From Erodium maritimum (lineage: Eukaryota > Streptophyta > Magnoliopsida > Geraniales > Geraniaceae), in contig OY997596.1 of NCBI GenBank assembly GCA_963921825.1, positions 58,230,754 to 58,294,753 of the forward strand: 64,000 nt of DNA, written 5' to 3'. The notes beneath the pieces are model-generated. The model was not told where the DNA came from, did not search any database, and was given only the letters and a program-made list of their open reading frames with translations. Shown here piece after piece: positions 23,422-35,900 of the stretch. The position numbers and the translations under genes are program-made. Each line of letters begins with the position of its first letter. Position 1 is the stretch's first letter.

Positions 23422-26400
23422 ATGGGTTGCTTTCTCTGTTCTGGGAAATCGCGCGAGAACCAGAACAAGAAGCTTGACGATCAGATCCCATCAACTTCAG
23501 GTATTAGCCCATTTTTCATCTCGAATCACACTGTTTCAGTCGATTTTTTTTTCATGAATTCGTCTTGTTTGAGATTGGATTCAGGCTGATTAGGGGTCAC
23601 GGAAGTGAAATTCTCCAATTTGATGTTCTGGGTCTGCAATGCAGTTGCGATCTGGTTTGATTTTTTAGCGGGAACTGGTTCGAGAAAAATTGTTGGCATT
23701 TGGGGAATGTTGATTTGTTTGGGCATGTCTGAAATGGGTTTGTCCTCAAATGTTCTGTTGATTTTGTTGTGATTGAGATTTGGCTTTATTTGTGGTGTTT
23801 TTGTAACTTTTGATTAGCATTGTTGAACTGGTACTTAACAAGCTTTTAGTCACTGTTAGTTTCATTTCCTTGCTGTTTGGTCCATTTCTAACTAGTTTTG
23901 GTTTGTTTACATAGAAACCAGCTTTTATCTGATAATTTTAGAACAGTTGGCCTTACCCAGAAAACATGTAGCCAAAACCAGTAATGTTTAAGTTTAATGT
24001 TAAGAGTTAAGAATTGAAGTGTTAATCGAATTGTTTTTGTTCCTTTAGCAAGATGTTTCCATTTACCTGAAGCGCATCATATCTTACGGTTTTGTAATGG
24101 AAGCTGAGGAGGAGAACAACAAAGTATAGTGTTTGTGCAATTTGTATTGGGATAATTGCAGAAAAAAAAACCCTGAGGTATTCACTTTCTGCGACTTGTA
24201 GTCCACTTCTTCGATAATTGTAAAAAAGTGCCATGAACTTGTCTTTTTGTTGCATTATGTAGAAATGTGTATAAAACTGACGATTTTACCCTTGAAAATT
24301 TAAAGTTAAATAATGACTAATGAACAAAAAATCCAAATTTTCATACCCATTAAATTTCTCACTCTTTGTATAGTACAAAGAGGAAGAAAATTAAGGGATA
24401 TGAAAATTTGGATTTTTTTTGTTTTTTACTTATTATTTTTAAATCTAAATTGAGGATAGAATTGTCATTTTTATACAAAGTGCAACAAGAGGACAAGTTT
24501 AGGGTACTTTTTTGCAATTATCAAAGAAGAGGGCTACAAGTTGCAAAAAATGAATACCTCGGGGTAACTTTTTGCAATTATTCCATTTATGTTTTGTGTG
24601 ATTAAAGAAGATCAAACAAATTCTATCCTTTTTTTCGTGATAATTGTTCTGTTTGAGTTCTTAATGGTGGCGGTATTGCTATTCAGTTGCCATGAATGTC
24701 ATATCGAGCCAAACCTTAGCTTTCCATGAGTTAGCACCATGTTTTGTTTGTAACATTCATCTTCCTACTAATGATGTTATTTTGTTGTTTCAGAAAAAGT
24801 AAAGGGCTATGCCTTGTCAGATGTTAAGGATGCTTCTAACGAAGGGGGGTCCGAGCATATTGCTGCACATACGTTTACATTTCGTGAATTGGCTGCTGCA
24901 ACGAAGAACTTTAGAGCGGACTGTCTTATCGGTGAAGGTGGCTTTGGCCGTGTATACAAAGGGCGTTTAGAGAGTACAAATAAGGTTTGTTGAGTCAGAA
25001 GCTAATACTACCATTAAATGTAATTTTATGGGTTAATTGTCAAAAACTACCCTAAAGTATTGCCCACAAACAAAAACATGTCTAAAGTTTTGTCCACGCT
25101 TTTAGGCTACACTAAAGTTTTGTCCTCCGACTTCCGTTAGAAAAACGTAACAGGTTAATTGTCAAAAACTGCCGTAAAGTATTGCCCACACAACTATAGA
25201 ATGCATTATGAATTGCCCACAGAACTTTAGAATGCGTTATGTATTGCCCACAAATCTATTGAATCCACGGAGAATTGCCCAGACCATTCATTATGAACAT
25301 TCATCACAGTTTCTCCCTGTAATGTTTTTCTAACGGAAGTCGGTGGACAAAACTTTAGGTATGTATTCATTTGTGGACAATACTTTAGGGTAATTTTTGA
25401 AAATTAACCCTAATTTTATCAGCCTGTTATTTGAGCCTTGTCTCTTCTTTGTTACAGGTGGTAGCTATCAAGCAACTTGATCGTAATGGACTGCAAGGAA
25501 ACAGAGAATTTCTTGTCGAAGTATTGATGTTAAGCCTGCTCCACCATCCCAATCTAGTCAACTTAGTTGGCTATTGTGCTGATGGAGATCAGAGACTTTT
25601 GGTTTACGAGTACATGGCATTAGGATCTCTAGAAGACCATCTACATGGTATACACAATATCAAGCTCAATTATTAGGGTTTGTTGCAGATAGCTGTTGTG
25701 TACTATACATCTTTTCGACATAATTACCCCCAATTTGAAATTTTACATCCAGCTACCTATACTCTTAAAAAATTACGCACAGTTCTTTTTCGTCAAAAAA
25801 TGACAAAAAAAACCCTTGACCCTAATCTCAAAGAAATACCACTTTTAATAGTTGTATCTTTTGAGATTTTTTTACATCTACTCAAAATGTTTTTTGGTTT
25901 TCGGATTAGGGTAAAGGGCATTTTCTTCATTTTTTGGCGAGAAAAGAGCTGTGCAATTTTTTGGAAGTTTAGGTAGCTGAGTGTAAAAGTTTAAAACTGG
26001 GGATAATTATGTGCAGAAGATGTATAGTACGCAATAGCTATCCGCAATTAACCCCAATTATTATATCCTCAGGTTTATACCCTTGCAATTATTATCTCTC
26101 TCTTGTATGCCAGACCTACCACCTGATAAAAAGCAACTTGACTGGAACACGAGAATGAAAATTGCTGCTGGTGCTGCGAAGGGGTTGGAATATTTGCATG
26201 ACAAAGCTAATCCTCCTGTTATATATCGTGATTTGAAATGCTCAAACATTTTGCTTGGAGAAGGCTATCATCCGAAGCTATCTGATTTTGGTTTGGCAAA
26301 ACTGGGCCCTATTGGGGACAAAACCCATGTATCCACAAGAGTGATGGGAACTTATGGATATTGTGCACCTGAATATGCTATGACGGGCCAGCTTACGTTG

Positions 26401-27532
26401 AAGTCCGATATTTATAGTTTCGGGGTTGTTCTTCTGGAAATCATCACCGGCAGAAAAGCAATTGACAATTCAAAATCAGCATGGGAGCACAATCTAGTTG
26501 CATGGGTAAGAGAACATTTTCTTTTGGGTTAGGTTTCAAATTCATTTTGCAGCTATCCTAACTCCTTTTTGTCATAAAATGACAAAAATGTGCTTGACCC
26601 TGATCTCAAAAGATGCCCTTTTTAGTCTTTTAAATAGTTTTATTTTGTAAGGAGTCATTTTATAAGTCAACCGATTTTTACCCCTAATAAAAATTAGGTG
26701 TAAAAAACGGTTGTATAAATTAGGAGTCTATTGTCTTTTTATTGCACTTTGTATAAATTTGTTTCAAAATGACAACCTCACCCTTGAAATTTTAAATTTA
26801 AAAAATAATAATAAAAGAACAAAAACTTTAATTTTTCATATCCTTTAAATTTCTCACTCTTTGTATGGTATAAAAGGGAGAAAATTAAGGGATATGAAAA
26901 TTTGAATTTTTTAGTTATTATTTTTAAGGGTAAAATCGTCATTTTTATACAACGTGCAACAAAAAGACAAGTTCAAGGCAGTTTTTTTTGCTATTATCAA
27001 AGAAGACTAGAGGACTACAAATTGCAAAAAGTGAATACCTTATGGTCCTTTTTTTTTTTGCAATTGTCCCTAAAAAATCATAGTGATTTTCAAATATCCT
27101 GATGGGATTTAGTATTTACTGATCCTTAATGAGGTCTTAATTCTTAAATCTATTGTCTGCGACTATAGAAGCTGAAATAGAATGAAGTTTAATCATTAGA
27201 AACCGAGGAAGCTGTGGTGTTGACTGTGAATATTATGTGACTCTTGTTTCTCCATGACACAGGCCCGGCCTTTGTTCAAAGACCGAAGGAAATTCTCTCA
27301 GATGGCTGACCCTTCGCTCCAAGGGCAGTACCCTATGAGGGGGCTGTACCAAGCTCTTGCAGTTGCAGCAATGTGTGTTCAGGAACAGCCCATTATGCGA
27401 CCCCTTATAGCTGATGTAGTTACAGCCCTAACTTACCTTGCTTCCCAAGAATATGATCCAGAAAGCCAGCCAGTCCATAGCTCCCACACGGGCTCGTCAA
27501 GCCCTAGAACCGGTAGGGAACAGTCACGTTAG
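23422..27532 (+). CDS. Receptor-like cytoplasmic kinase, subfamily VII (PBL27/PBL25-26-like)
   Basis: Five exons (23422-23500, 24794-24984, 25458-25647, 26114-26505, 27263-27532) join in frame to 373 residues. The N-terminus [10 protein letters not shown] has Gly2 and nearby cysteines, fitting myristoylation and palmitoylation at the plasma membrane. [14 protein letters not shown] is the RLCK-VII lead-in. Kinase motifs follow: P-loop [11 protein letters not shown] (73-83), Lys95 in VVAIK, YRDLK with Asp193, DFG at 211-213, and [20 protein letters not shown] in the activation/P+1 region. In the family, PBL27 carries chitin receptor signals to MAP kinases; the exact partner here is unknown. The protein is short at both ends compared with PBL27, closer in size to PBL25/26. 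Each intron contains Mutator-type MITE sequence, but splice sites and frame are intact. Confidence 0.92.
24140..24593. mobile_element. Mutator-type MITE, GGGATAATTGC family, in RLCK intron 1
   Basis: The body is about 24149-24584. The left end GGGATAATTGCAGAAAAAAA is inverted at the right end, TTTTTGCAATTATTCC, with long sub-terminal inverted repeats (TATTCACTTTCTGC against TTGCAAAAAATGAATA). The nine bases on each side, ATTTGTATT and ATTTATGTT, match at seven positions, consistent with an aged 9-bp duplication. Non-coding. Confidence 0.75.
25021..25419. mobile_element. Mutator-type MITE with perfect 9-bp duplication, RLCK intron 2
   Basis: The element 25030-25410 (381 bp) starts GGGTTAATTGTCAAAAACTA and ends in the inverted GAAAATTAACCC. 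TAATTTTAT is repeated exactly at 25021-25029 and 25411-25419. Inner repeats around ACTTCCGTTAGAAAAA are also inverted. Without the insertion the host intron would be only about 83 bp, a normal plant intron. A relative lies at 62418-62762. Confidence 0.9.
25667..26063. mobile_element. Mutator-type MITE with perfect 9-bp duplication, RLCK intron 3
   Basis: The element 25676-26054 (379 bp) is flanked by CAATTATTA at 25667-25675 and 26055-26063. It starts GGGTTTGTTGCAGATAGC and ends GCTATCCGCAATTAACCC. The sub-terminal phrase TACTATACATCTTTT is inverted near the right end (AGATGTATAGTA). Relatives occur in PP2C introns (53253-53601, 54918-55310). Removing it leaves an intron of about 78 bp. Confidence 0.9.
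26540..27070. mobile_element. Truncated MITE copies in RLCK intron 4
   Basis: 26540-26640 carries an inner fragment of the family seen at 25676-26054 (CAAAAATGTGCTTGACCCTG). 26738-27070 is a GGGATAATTGC-family copy that lacks its left end but keeps the right end TTTTGCAATTGTCCC. The same left truncation point is seen in the PP2C intron copy at 53988-54335, so it may define a subfamily rather than independent damage. Confidence 0.65.
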
Positions 27533-27694
27533 GGCCAAATCCATGGACAGCACCGGTCTGTGTATCAAATTTTGGAGAGCAGGTGCAATGGCCAAATCCA
27601 TTGTTGTTAAGTTATTGGGTGTCTTCCTTCTTTTCCTTTCTTTCTCTTCTTTGCTTTTGAGTTCTCTCCCTCAACTCTTTCAAATGTGTGCAAA

Positions 27695-28093
27695 ATTCTT
27701 TTAGGGATTATTGCAAAAATGTACCCTCAGTATTAATTTTTGGCAACTTGTAGCATTTTTTTTTGTAACTGCACAAAAGTACTCAGAACTTGTGGTTTTG
27801 TAGCAATTTGTATGAAAATGACGATCTTACCCTTACCATTTTGATTTTACAATAACAAGTGAAAAAAAGAAATTTTAGGGATATGAAAAATTGGATGTTT
27901 TATTCTTTAATTATTATTTTTTAAATTTAAATTTTCCAGGGTAAAATTGTCGTTTTGAAACAAAATTATACAAAGTGCAACAAAAAGACTAGTTATGGGT
28001 TTTTTTTATACAGTTATAAAAAAAGAGGGCTACTAGTTACAAAAAGTGAATGTTTCACTGTACTTTTTTTTTTGCAACTATCCCATTTTTTTA
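27695..28093. mobile_element. Mutator-type MITE downstream of the RLCK gene
   Basis: The body is 27704-28084, starting GGGATTATTGCAAAAATGTACC and ending TTTTTGCAACTATCCC. Its flanks, ATTCTTTTA and ATTTTTTTA, match at eight of nine positions. It is 381 bp, non-coding, and lies about 170 bp past the stop codon, so it probably overlaps or follows the 3' untranslated region. Confidence 0.8.
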
Positions 28094-28136
28094 TGTACAA
28101 TTGAGGTTGTCATTTTTGTAACTAAATCTCTTCTAT

Positions 28137-28457
28137 TATATAAACGGGCTAATTACCTTTAGTACCCCTTATGTATTGGTAACATTCATTTAGTACCCTT
28201 ATGTATTGGTAGCGCAATGGACGGAATTTTGATCAAGTTTACGCTATTTTGATGATATGTGACCCATTCATAAGGCATGTTATTGTTCTGTTACCAATAC
28301 ATGAGGGGTATTGAATGATATATGACCAATTCATAAGGGGTATTAAAGGTGTGTTATCAAAACATAAAGACTCTTATTGAACGTTACAAAACTTTGGGTT
28401 GCTAAAGATGTGTTACCAATTCAAAAGAGTACAAAAAATAATTAACTCTATATAAAC
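28137..28457. mobile_element. Mutator-type MITE with perfect 9-bp duplication (GGGCTAATTACC)
   Basis: The element 28146-28448 (303 bp) lies between exact copies of TATATAAAC at 28137-28145 and 28449-28457. It starts GGGCTAATTACCTTTAGTAC and ends with the inverted ATAATTAACTC. Inner phrases such as TTACCAATACAT occur in both orientations. It belongs to a different sequence family from its neighbour 60 bp upstream. Confidence 0.88.
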
Positions 28458-29325
28458 TGGTCTTCACTTAGAGAAATGTAATTTACATGTTAGTAATAGC
28501 AGCTTTCTAGGAACAGTTGGGCTGAATTTGTGTTGGTAACAATTCGGCAGAGCTTTGCTTCCTCATAACAAAGATAATTCTCACTAGTTTTGCACAATGC
28601 ATTGACATTTGTTCCATCTGTTGAAGTTTGTTTAAACTTTATCTCCAGAAAAAAACGAGTTTTCTTCATTTTGATCCTTCTAGATCCTCAAAATTGGTCT
28701 AGTGATGAACAATTGGTTTAATTTCTCCATCAATCAAGGTTGACATGTTATGTAATCGAGTGTTGCCTTGACGGGCAGAGAAATTAATCCTAATTATTAG
28801 ATTATCCAAAATCAAATCGAAATTTGAAGATTTGGACAGAAAAGGATATAATTCATGCTTTAGTCCTAAAACCGGCAAAAGAATACTGTTTTTAAAATCT
28901 GTAACCCGACCGCTAGCCGTCCTGGTTAGTAATCCGGCAACAATATGTGACCGGTGCGATCACATCCCTAATTAGAACAGTGGTATTATAATATACTTAT
29001 TCCTGAGAATCTGATGGAAAATAAACAAAATTGTATTACACAAAATGTAAAGGTTGTCAAAATGTTTTGGTGGAAACATGATCATACTAACATTACAAGA
29101 CACCAAAACAAAGATTATACAGTTTGTGTGACCAACATTCATGTATCTTGCACTCTTCCTAACTACTATTAGCCACCACTAACACAATGAACAAATGAAA
29201 ACAACAACACATATATTTGGCAGAGCTTATATCGTTTTACATATATAAAAAAATACGAGGAAAATAAACTATATTGGGGGTACCAAACCGAAGGTATATA
29301 TCTCTTTTGGTTTACCAGAAATGAT
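28458..29325. other. Tail-to-tail spacer between RLCK and Rab-GAP genes
   Basis: AT-rich spacer shared by the 3' ends of two convergent genes. It should contain both polyadenylation regions, but I could not assign a single signal with confidence. No other gene was seen. Confidence 0.4.
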
Positions 29326-29430
29326 CTACTCTTTATGTTGTTCTTGCACACCATTACTGTCTTTCTGCTGACTGCTTCCACTCCTCTTCTCTGCGACATC
29401 ACTTATCTCATCGGCATTGTTTGGTTTCCC
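29326..29430 (-). pseudogene. Stranded last exon of the Rab-GAP gene
   Basis: Minus-strand sequence after the acceptor GTAACAG reads 34 codons, from GKPNNADEISDVAEKRSGSS to a stop at 29328-29326. This matches the family's GKPxN-type C-terminal tail. The frame joins perfectly (phase 0) to the end of the preceding exon at 29890 (donor AAG then GTTTTG). That exon, however, has TAG at 29907-29905, five codons before the donor. The exon is therefore probably still spliced in but lies in the 3' untranslated region. It has no other damage, which suggests the nonsense change is recent. Confidence 0.8.
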
Positions 29431-29530
29431 CTGTTACGTGTAATATGCTTTAGTAACCATAAAGAAAATATGTGCATAACATGAATAAGAATCACTAACT
29501 TAACTGTCATTACAAGTCAGATTATGAGTA

Positions 29531-29739
29531 AGATTCGGGATCAGGACCACCCCTTATGCAGAAGGGAGGTCTATATTTTGGTGAGAGATCAAAGGGGCCC
29601 AATCAAAGTTGGAGAGAGAAGCCCAAAGAGGCCCAAGCAAAGTTGGAGAGAAAGAAAGCTTCAGAGATACTGCCGCTGCTGTGACTTGAACCCTGGTCAC
29701 ACCCAAGTTCAAGTGTTTGACCAGTTGGACAAGCAAGCG
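29531..29739 (-). mobile_element. tRNA-derived SINE-like element in the Rab-GAP gene
   Basis: On the minus strand the element begins near 29739 with GCTTGTCCAACTGGTCAAAC (A-box-like) and has the B-box-like CAGGGTTCAAGTCAC about 40 bases on. This is the layout of tRNA-derived plant SINEs. The 3' part ends with AGACCTCCCTTCTGCATAAG. A second copy at 50935-51065 shares both ends. No poly-A tail or clear duplication was found. It sits in the intron between the last two exons. Confidence 0.65.
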
Positions 29740-29904
29740 TTGGTAAGTTATTTTCCTCTTATTCCTATTTTGAGGGACAATATCTAGAGGTTATTGTGAA
29801 AATGGCATAAAAATTTGACAGTAGTATAAATTGCATGTATTAGACCCGGTGAAAAGCAATCACAAGTGGAAATCGATAAGAAACAAAACCTTGCTCTTGA
29901 CGCG

Positions 29905-32900
29905 CTAGCCAAGCCCAAATGGCCTAGATAGCAAGCTAATCCTTCTTGGAGGCCCATCTTGAGAGGGCTCCTGAGTGCCTTGCCGTGGAGATGGGTGTGT
30001 TTTAACTTGGCCAGATTGGTACTGCAGAGTAGCCTCCAACATTGATTCTGCCATAACCATTCTTTTCTCCATTTCAGCAAGTGAAGCTATGGCCTCCTCA
30101 TACTTATCCTGCATAAATGTATTAGCAATTGCATCAAATCCGATAGACAACACACATGACAATGATGCTACACAATCTACCAAAGCATTTGATCCCGTCA
30201 TCTTCTCAACTTGTTTCATAAATAACCCAGCTGTGAATGTAATTGATGACCCACAGAAGCATTTACGCATTCTGGTTTAAGAATCCCTTTTGGGTAGTAG
30301 ATAGTAATTTGCATTAAGGTGACTCACTCCCCACCCGCAATACTATTTTATATATTATTAGTGACATACATCTAAATAAATACACAAAACATAATGCCAT
30401 TTCAAAATAGTCCATTGAACATTTTCATTGTTTGTAGAATCAGTTCGGTAAAGATAGTTATGGATACAAACATTAGTAAATAAATACCTGAAGCACTTGG
30501 ACTGCATATCTCTGTGCTTCGGCATCTTGCTCAGCAAACCTGCGGGCATCTTCTGTAACCTTCTGTTCTTGCTCCACACGCATCAAGACCTACAGATTAA
30601 AGCAATATCATAACTGCCATGACATTACAAGAGCTAAGAAACAAATAGTCTGGATAGTGATTAAAATGAAGAAAAGTAAAACCTGAAGCATGACATGTTC
30701 TTGTTCCTGTTTATCAGCATGGGCTCTTCGGAGCTCAGCAACCTCTTGCTCTAACTGCTCAACCTGGAGGACATAAGAAATATTCTAAAGGCTTACGTAA
30801 AGAAATGAAAGGTGAGGAGCTCAACCACCAATCACGAATCTATCTTAGTGCACAGGGTTTTCAATCCATTGAAGGAACATAATGATTGAGGCTCTAGGCT
30901 TAAAATTCAGGTCTAACCAGAAAATATCCTTGGAAAACTTTTTAATAGGAAAACGAATATATTTCATTAAGGCAGTGTAGCATAACTACTGGGGTACTAG
31001 CATCAAACTCTAAGCATACCGAATTCATGGGTCTATTTACCCAAATATGAAATTGCAGAAGGTGATAGCCCCATAGAAGAAATTAAGACAATTACATGTA
31101 CGATACTTTTTTTTATGAATCAGAAGTTGAACTGAAAATTCACATCAAAACGCAATAGCATTTTTGTCAAGTCACATAATAATTCCTCCGTTTTGAAATA
31201 AGAGCCTCATCAAAGAGGAGGTACATGTTTATAGCTTAACGCAAGCTAATGACTTGTGCAAAACTGAGGAGAATATCTAATATCCTGCTGTCTAGGCTGG
31301 AATCTCAATGAGAATTTCTGCAATTTCCTAGTTCGAAAAGGGAGGAACAAATGTGATGATACCTGAACCATGTAGTCCATCCATGGAAAGGATACCAATG
31401 GATATAACATTTCATTTTGCTTGGTAAACGTAACGCCAATCTTAAGATTGTGGTGGTCAAGGGGAGAGTCCAACTAGTCTATCAAGTGCACTTTCAAACC
31501 ACATAGCAGCAACAATTTATCACTGTATCTCATCACCAATAATAGGTAATTTACAGGCATCTTTAATAAGTGAAGGGCAGCAAATTGAAATAGCAAGTTT
31601 CTTCCAAGACAGCATGGGAAAAGGAGTGACGAGGCAGATGCAGTTCACAAGGATGACATCTCTTTTCAACAAAAAAGAAACAGTCACGAGTAAAGGTGAA
31701 TGATACATACCTTGGCACTTAATTGTCGTCTATTATCTTGCTTTACCATCTCCATCAAAGCTGTTTCCAGTTCCTCCGCTCTGGCACAAAATTGGAACAT
31801 TGATTGTTAATTTGCAGTTTCCATCTATGTTCCTCAAACCTCGGTAGCAAAAAAGTAATGTTGCTTACTGTATAAATGCCACACACACTATTAACTTCTA
31901 TGTACCCTAAGAAATTAAATAAATGGCTTATTTCAGCGTATTATGGTGGCAATCAGAAGTATTAACTGCCAAAGTTGTTTAAATTTTAGTTGTATATATA
32001 TCAGAGTCTACAACCATGATAAAGAAGTCCATAATTTAACTTGTAAAACCCGTGTAGAATAAGGTTGTCTGTTTTACAGAGCAGATAAGACAACAAGGTG
32101 CAAACCTAACAGTTTATGTTAGGAAACTACAGTTGTATAAGATATGCCAACCTGAGAACAGCAGATCGTTTCTCCTCCAACAACTTGCACAATTCAACTT
32201 TCAACCAAACCACCTTTAAACATTTCAGACAAAGAAAATGAATCAATAGATCACTTTCTTGGCATAACATACAATGAATAATGCATAACAGAGCAATCCC
32301 TATTCAGTAGGAGGCTGTAAGAATACAAATACAGTAGAGTACATGTATGTTTCTAATATAATCCCCCAAGCTAAAAGAGAATTCTATAATATCAATTAAT
32401 TCTTATATTTTGACCCCAAGCTCACAAGGTGTTAACAAGAGGACTTTTTGTCAACTGAAAAATAGCAATCGGCACACGGATATGTCATTTCGCTGTAGTA
32501 AAAAACAGGGGATTATTAAAGAAAAAAAGCAAGATACACTACCTGCTCCTGCAGATCTGGAACAGAATCTGCCTCCATGTTGCCTAGGCATTCTTTTTCA
32601 TCAGTGGAACCAGAATTGGAGCGAGATATATCACCATTTGTTTGCCTGGCAAGTGCTTGCTCTGCTTTAGGATCATTCTTGAAACCATATAGTTTAGAGG
32701 CCAGGCCCTTAGAATGCATCAAGGCATGGAGACCCTTTGTTCTTTCCTCAACTGCAGCTATTACAGTGGGTCGATGTTTACTTCTCAACTCCTGTAATCT
32801 GGTTTCAGTAACATCATGGTAACCCATGCAAGCAGTCAATACAAGTTGGCTGCTATCAAACGTTGAGCCAGCAAGTGACTGCAGCAAAGTAACTGCATCT

Positions 32901-35900
32901 CCAGCATCTTTAGTTGTAATCAATGCAGGGCCTATAGAACACTGAGCAACATTGAGTTTCACAAAATAAAATACCTTACATAACTCATGTTGAAGTACCC
33001 TATCAATGCATCACTAAGTTTAAGAAACTCAGCCAGTACCGTATAATTCCATCAAAGCAAGTGCAGTTTTGAATAACATGACGCGGTTTCCCTCAAAAAG
33101 AAGTACATCCCAGACCCGAAGAACTGAAAACATGAAAAAAGACATTGGATTATAATAAGCTTCCCAAGAAAAAAGATGCTAGTTCAAGCAAAATGTTCTA
33201 ATAAATAATACAACTTAAAACCTGACCACTTTCCCATGGAAGCATGTTCATGAAAATGGTAAGGAACCATGGTCCAGTAACCCATGCCACCTGCACTCCT
33301 AGGTAATCCAGATGATTGACTGCAACAGTTTAAAGGTGGCATTATAAACCACACACAAAATCTTCACAGGTAACATCTAAAATGGATGGTCAAAAATGAC
33401 AAAAGAATCAAACCCAGTCTGGGAAATCTCTCTCGCGCTAACTCCTCAAAGACAAGTTGGTCCACCTGGAAAAACACATTAATTTGAATAAATCTTATGC
33501 ATGTCAGAAGGGTATCTCATTTAATTGCAACTAACAGACAAAATCAGTTCCATAGCAGAAAATTACCTGAAATTCTGTCATTTCCTCAGAGTAATATCCA
33601 GCAAAATAATCATCAATGATCCCCAGCAAGGCCCTGAAGAATTATAGTCCAATTTGTAAATGATAGATTCAACAAATTCACAGGGATGTGGCACACATAT
33701 ACATATCACGCCAATGTATTCTTCAAGTACACAAATAAATAAAGAAAGAAAGAAAACAATGGTTATGGTCTACTCTTCTCATTTTTTCTGCACAAAAATA
33801 CATCATGTTTTCCGAAAACTATTTCTCAATCAATAAGTCAACAATTACAATGTCAGATGTCAGTTTGAAATGGACGTTTCAAAACCCACCAAAAGGCATT
33901 TTCTTCAGGCATCAGTAGTAGTAACAAGCCAGCAAAGAAATTCATGGCCTGCGAGTATATAACCAAACAAGAATACAATAAGTGGTATGAGAAAAATGTT
34001 ACTTGAGTAGAAAAGGAAAGGAAAGAAATAATAAGAAAATTTCCTAGCAAGTGGTGGCAGACAAAAGCCTCCTTCCACAATCTAAACAAACACCCCAACT
34101 AAGTGTTCACTGTTCACCACCAAGTACCTGACAGTAGCCAACTGAGGGGTTGTGCCGAGCATATGCTGTCAGTAAACGTCTCAAAGCATTTCTACCGTCT
34201 TCATCCAGGGCTGGATGACCTGGGAAAGTTCGAGGTAGATCCTGCATCAGACCAAGAAAAAAATTGAAAAACTTAGATAATAACATCGTGCGTACAAGCA
34301 CAATGGAAGACTCACAAGCTACAGCTACTGAAAATTACAAATCTATGGATGTAGTAACCTTCTCGATCTGTCCTTTCCATTTTTCAGGCACACAAGTAGA
34401 GTCTGTATGCAACCCCTCGCGGTTGTTTTCTAGCAAGATACTCTGATCTACATTATCACCGGAATTAGTTTTAGGAGCTAATAGATCTTGATAATATTTC
34501 TCAACGTGACGTGCTTTCACGCCCACAAAGGCTTGCCAAAGCTGGAAAATTAAGAATATAGAAATGAGAAACTCATTCATTGATAAATGAGTTCAAGACA
34601 AAAGAAAGTTCAACAGTGTAAAATCTACCTCTCCCCTAAGAGCCATTGGCACCCCACCACGAACGAGAACCTCCAACTCTTCTTTACAATGGTGTAAGGA
34701 TTCTGGAGGGATCAAATCAACACCAACACCAGTAAAAGAACCATTTGTACTATCATTTGACGACATATCTTGTGCAGGATCAGATCTCTCCACATCATAA
34801 AACTCATCCTCGGAGTCTTCTTCAAAGGCCCCTTTTGGAGATCTAGCCTCCTCAATAAGAGATAGCGGCTTCCCAGTTCCATTCTCTTGCTCATCCTTTG
34901 ATATACTGTTCTTTCTCTTAACACGGACACTCATCATATCTTCAATGGCAAGCAGGGTTGGTCTAATCTCAGTCCATATTTGTGCCACTTGAGTTTGTAT
35001 CTTCTCCCCTGCAGACAATATCTCCTCCTTCCCAGTGCCATTTTCAGTCCGAACATCATAACCTGGCTTTGTTTGACTTGAATCATCACCATCGCCAGCA
35101 CTCTGTAAATTATCATCGGCCTCTTTCTCTGTACCTTCAGAATGCAAAACTCTTTCATCCCCATCTACAGATAACCCATTTATAGGCAATGAAGCAATCA
35201 CATTATGCCGTTCCAAAAAACTCTTCCATCTATCTGATCTTTCCTCCTCTTCTTCCTACAATAAAAAGTGCATCATATATAATATCTTTCCTCCTCTTTT
35301 AAATACTATTTGGTTTATGAGAATATGAAGAAGAAAAAAACATTAGTCATGGATCAGAACTCCTAAAGTAATTAGAACCCAACAACACAAGTTCACCACC
35401 AAATAGTACTTAATGTCGTATAATGAGTTGGTCAGGTTAGCTCATTGGTACATGACACACATGCTATCTGTTTTTATCTCTTCATGTTAATTTTCTCAGC
35501 AACCAAACAGTGTTCCACCATTTAGCAAGAAAATAAAAGTTTCAGAAATAGAAAAACCTTGTAGATATTTGCATATTCTCTGTATCTTTGTACATGCTGA
35601 GGTCTCACAGCAAACCCATAAGCATCCCTGTAAATGCCACACCCACCAATTATACACAACACTCAAACTCAATAAATCCTGACAAACAGGTTTTGAATGG
35701 TAATTGCCTACTAATTTAAACTCAAACAGAGGAACACAACCAAAGATGAAGAAAACACCAATTACACATCAGGATTCAACTAAATTCACTTCCGCTAGAA
35801 GATTGTCAGCTCCAACAACAACACATTCATCCAAATTCCACCCGACATTGCCACAAAGCACCAAAGTTCAAGCAAAACCCAAATCAACCCGTCCAATCTC

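Noticed and set aside
25431-27704. Several separate short frames in the kinase gene considered as independent small genes
   Set aside because: They are exons with read-through into introns; GT-AG splicing joins them into one RLCK frame.
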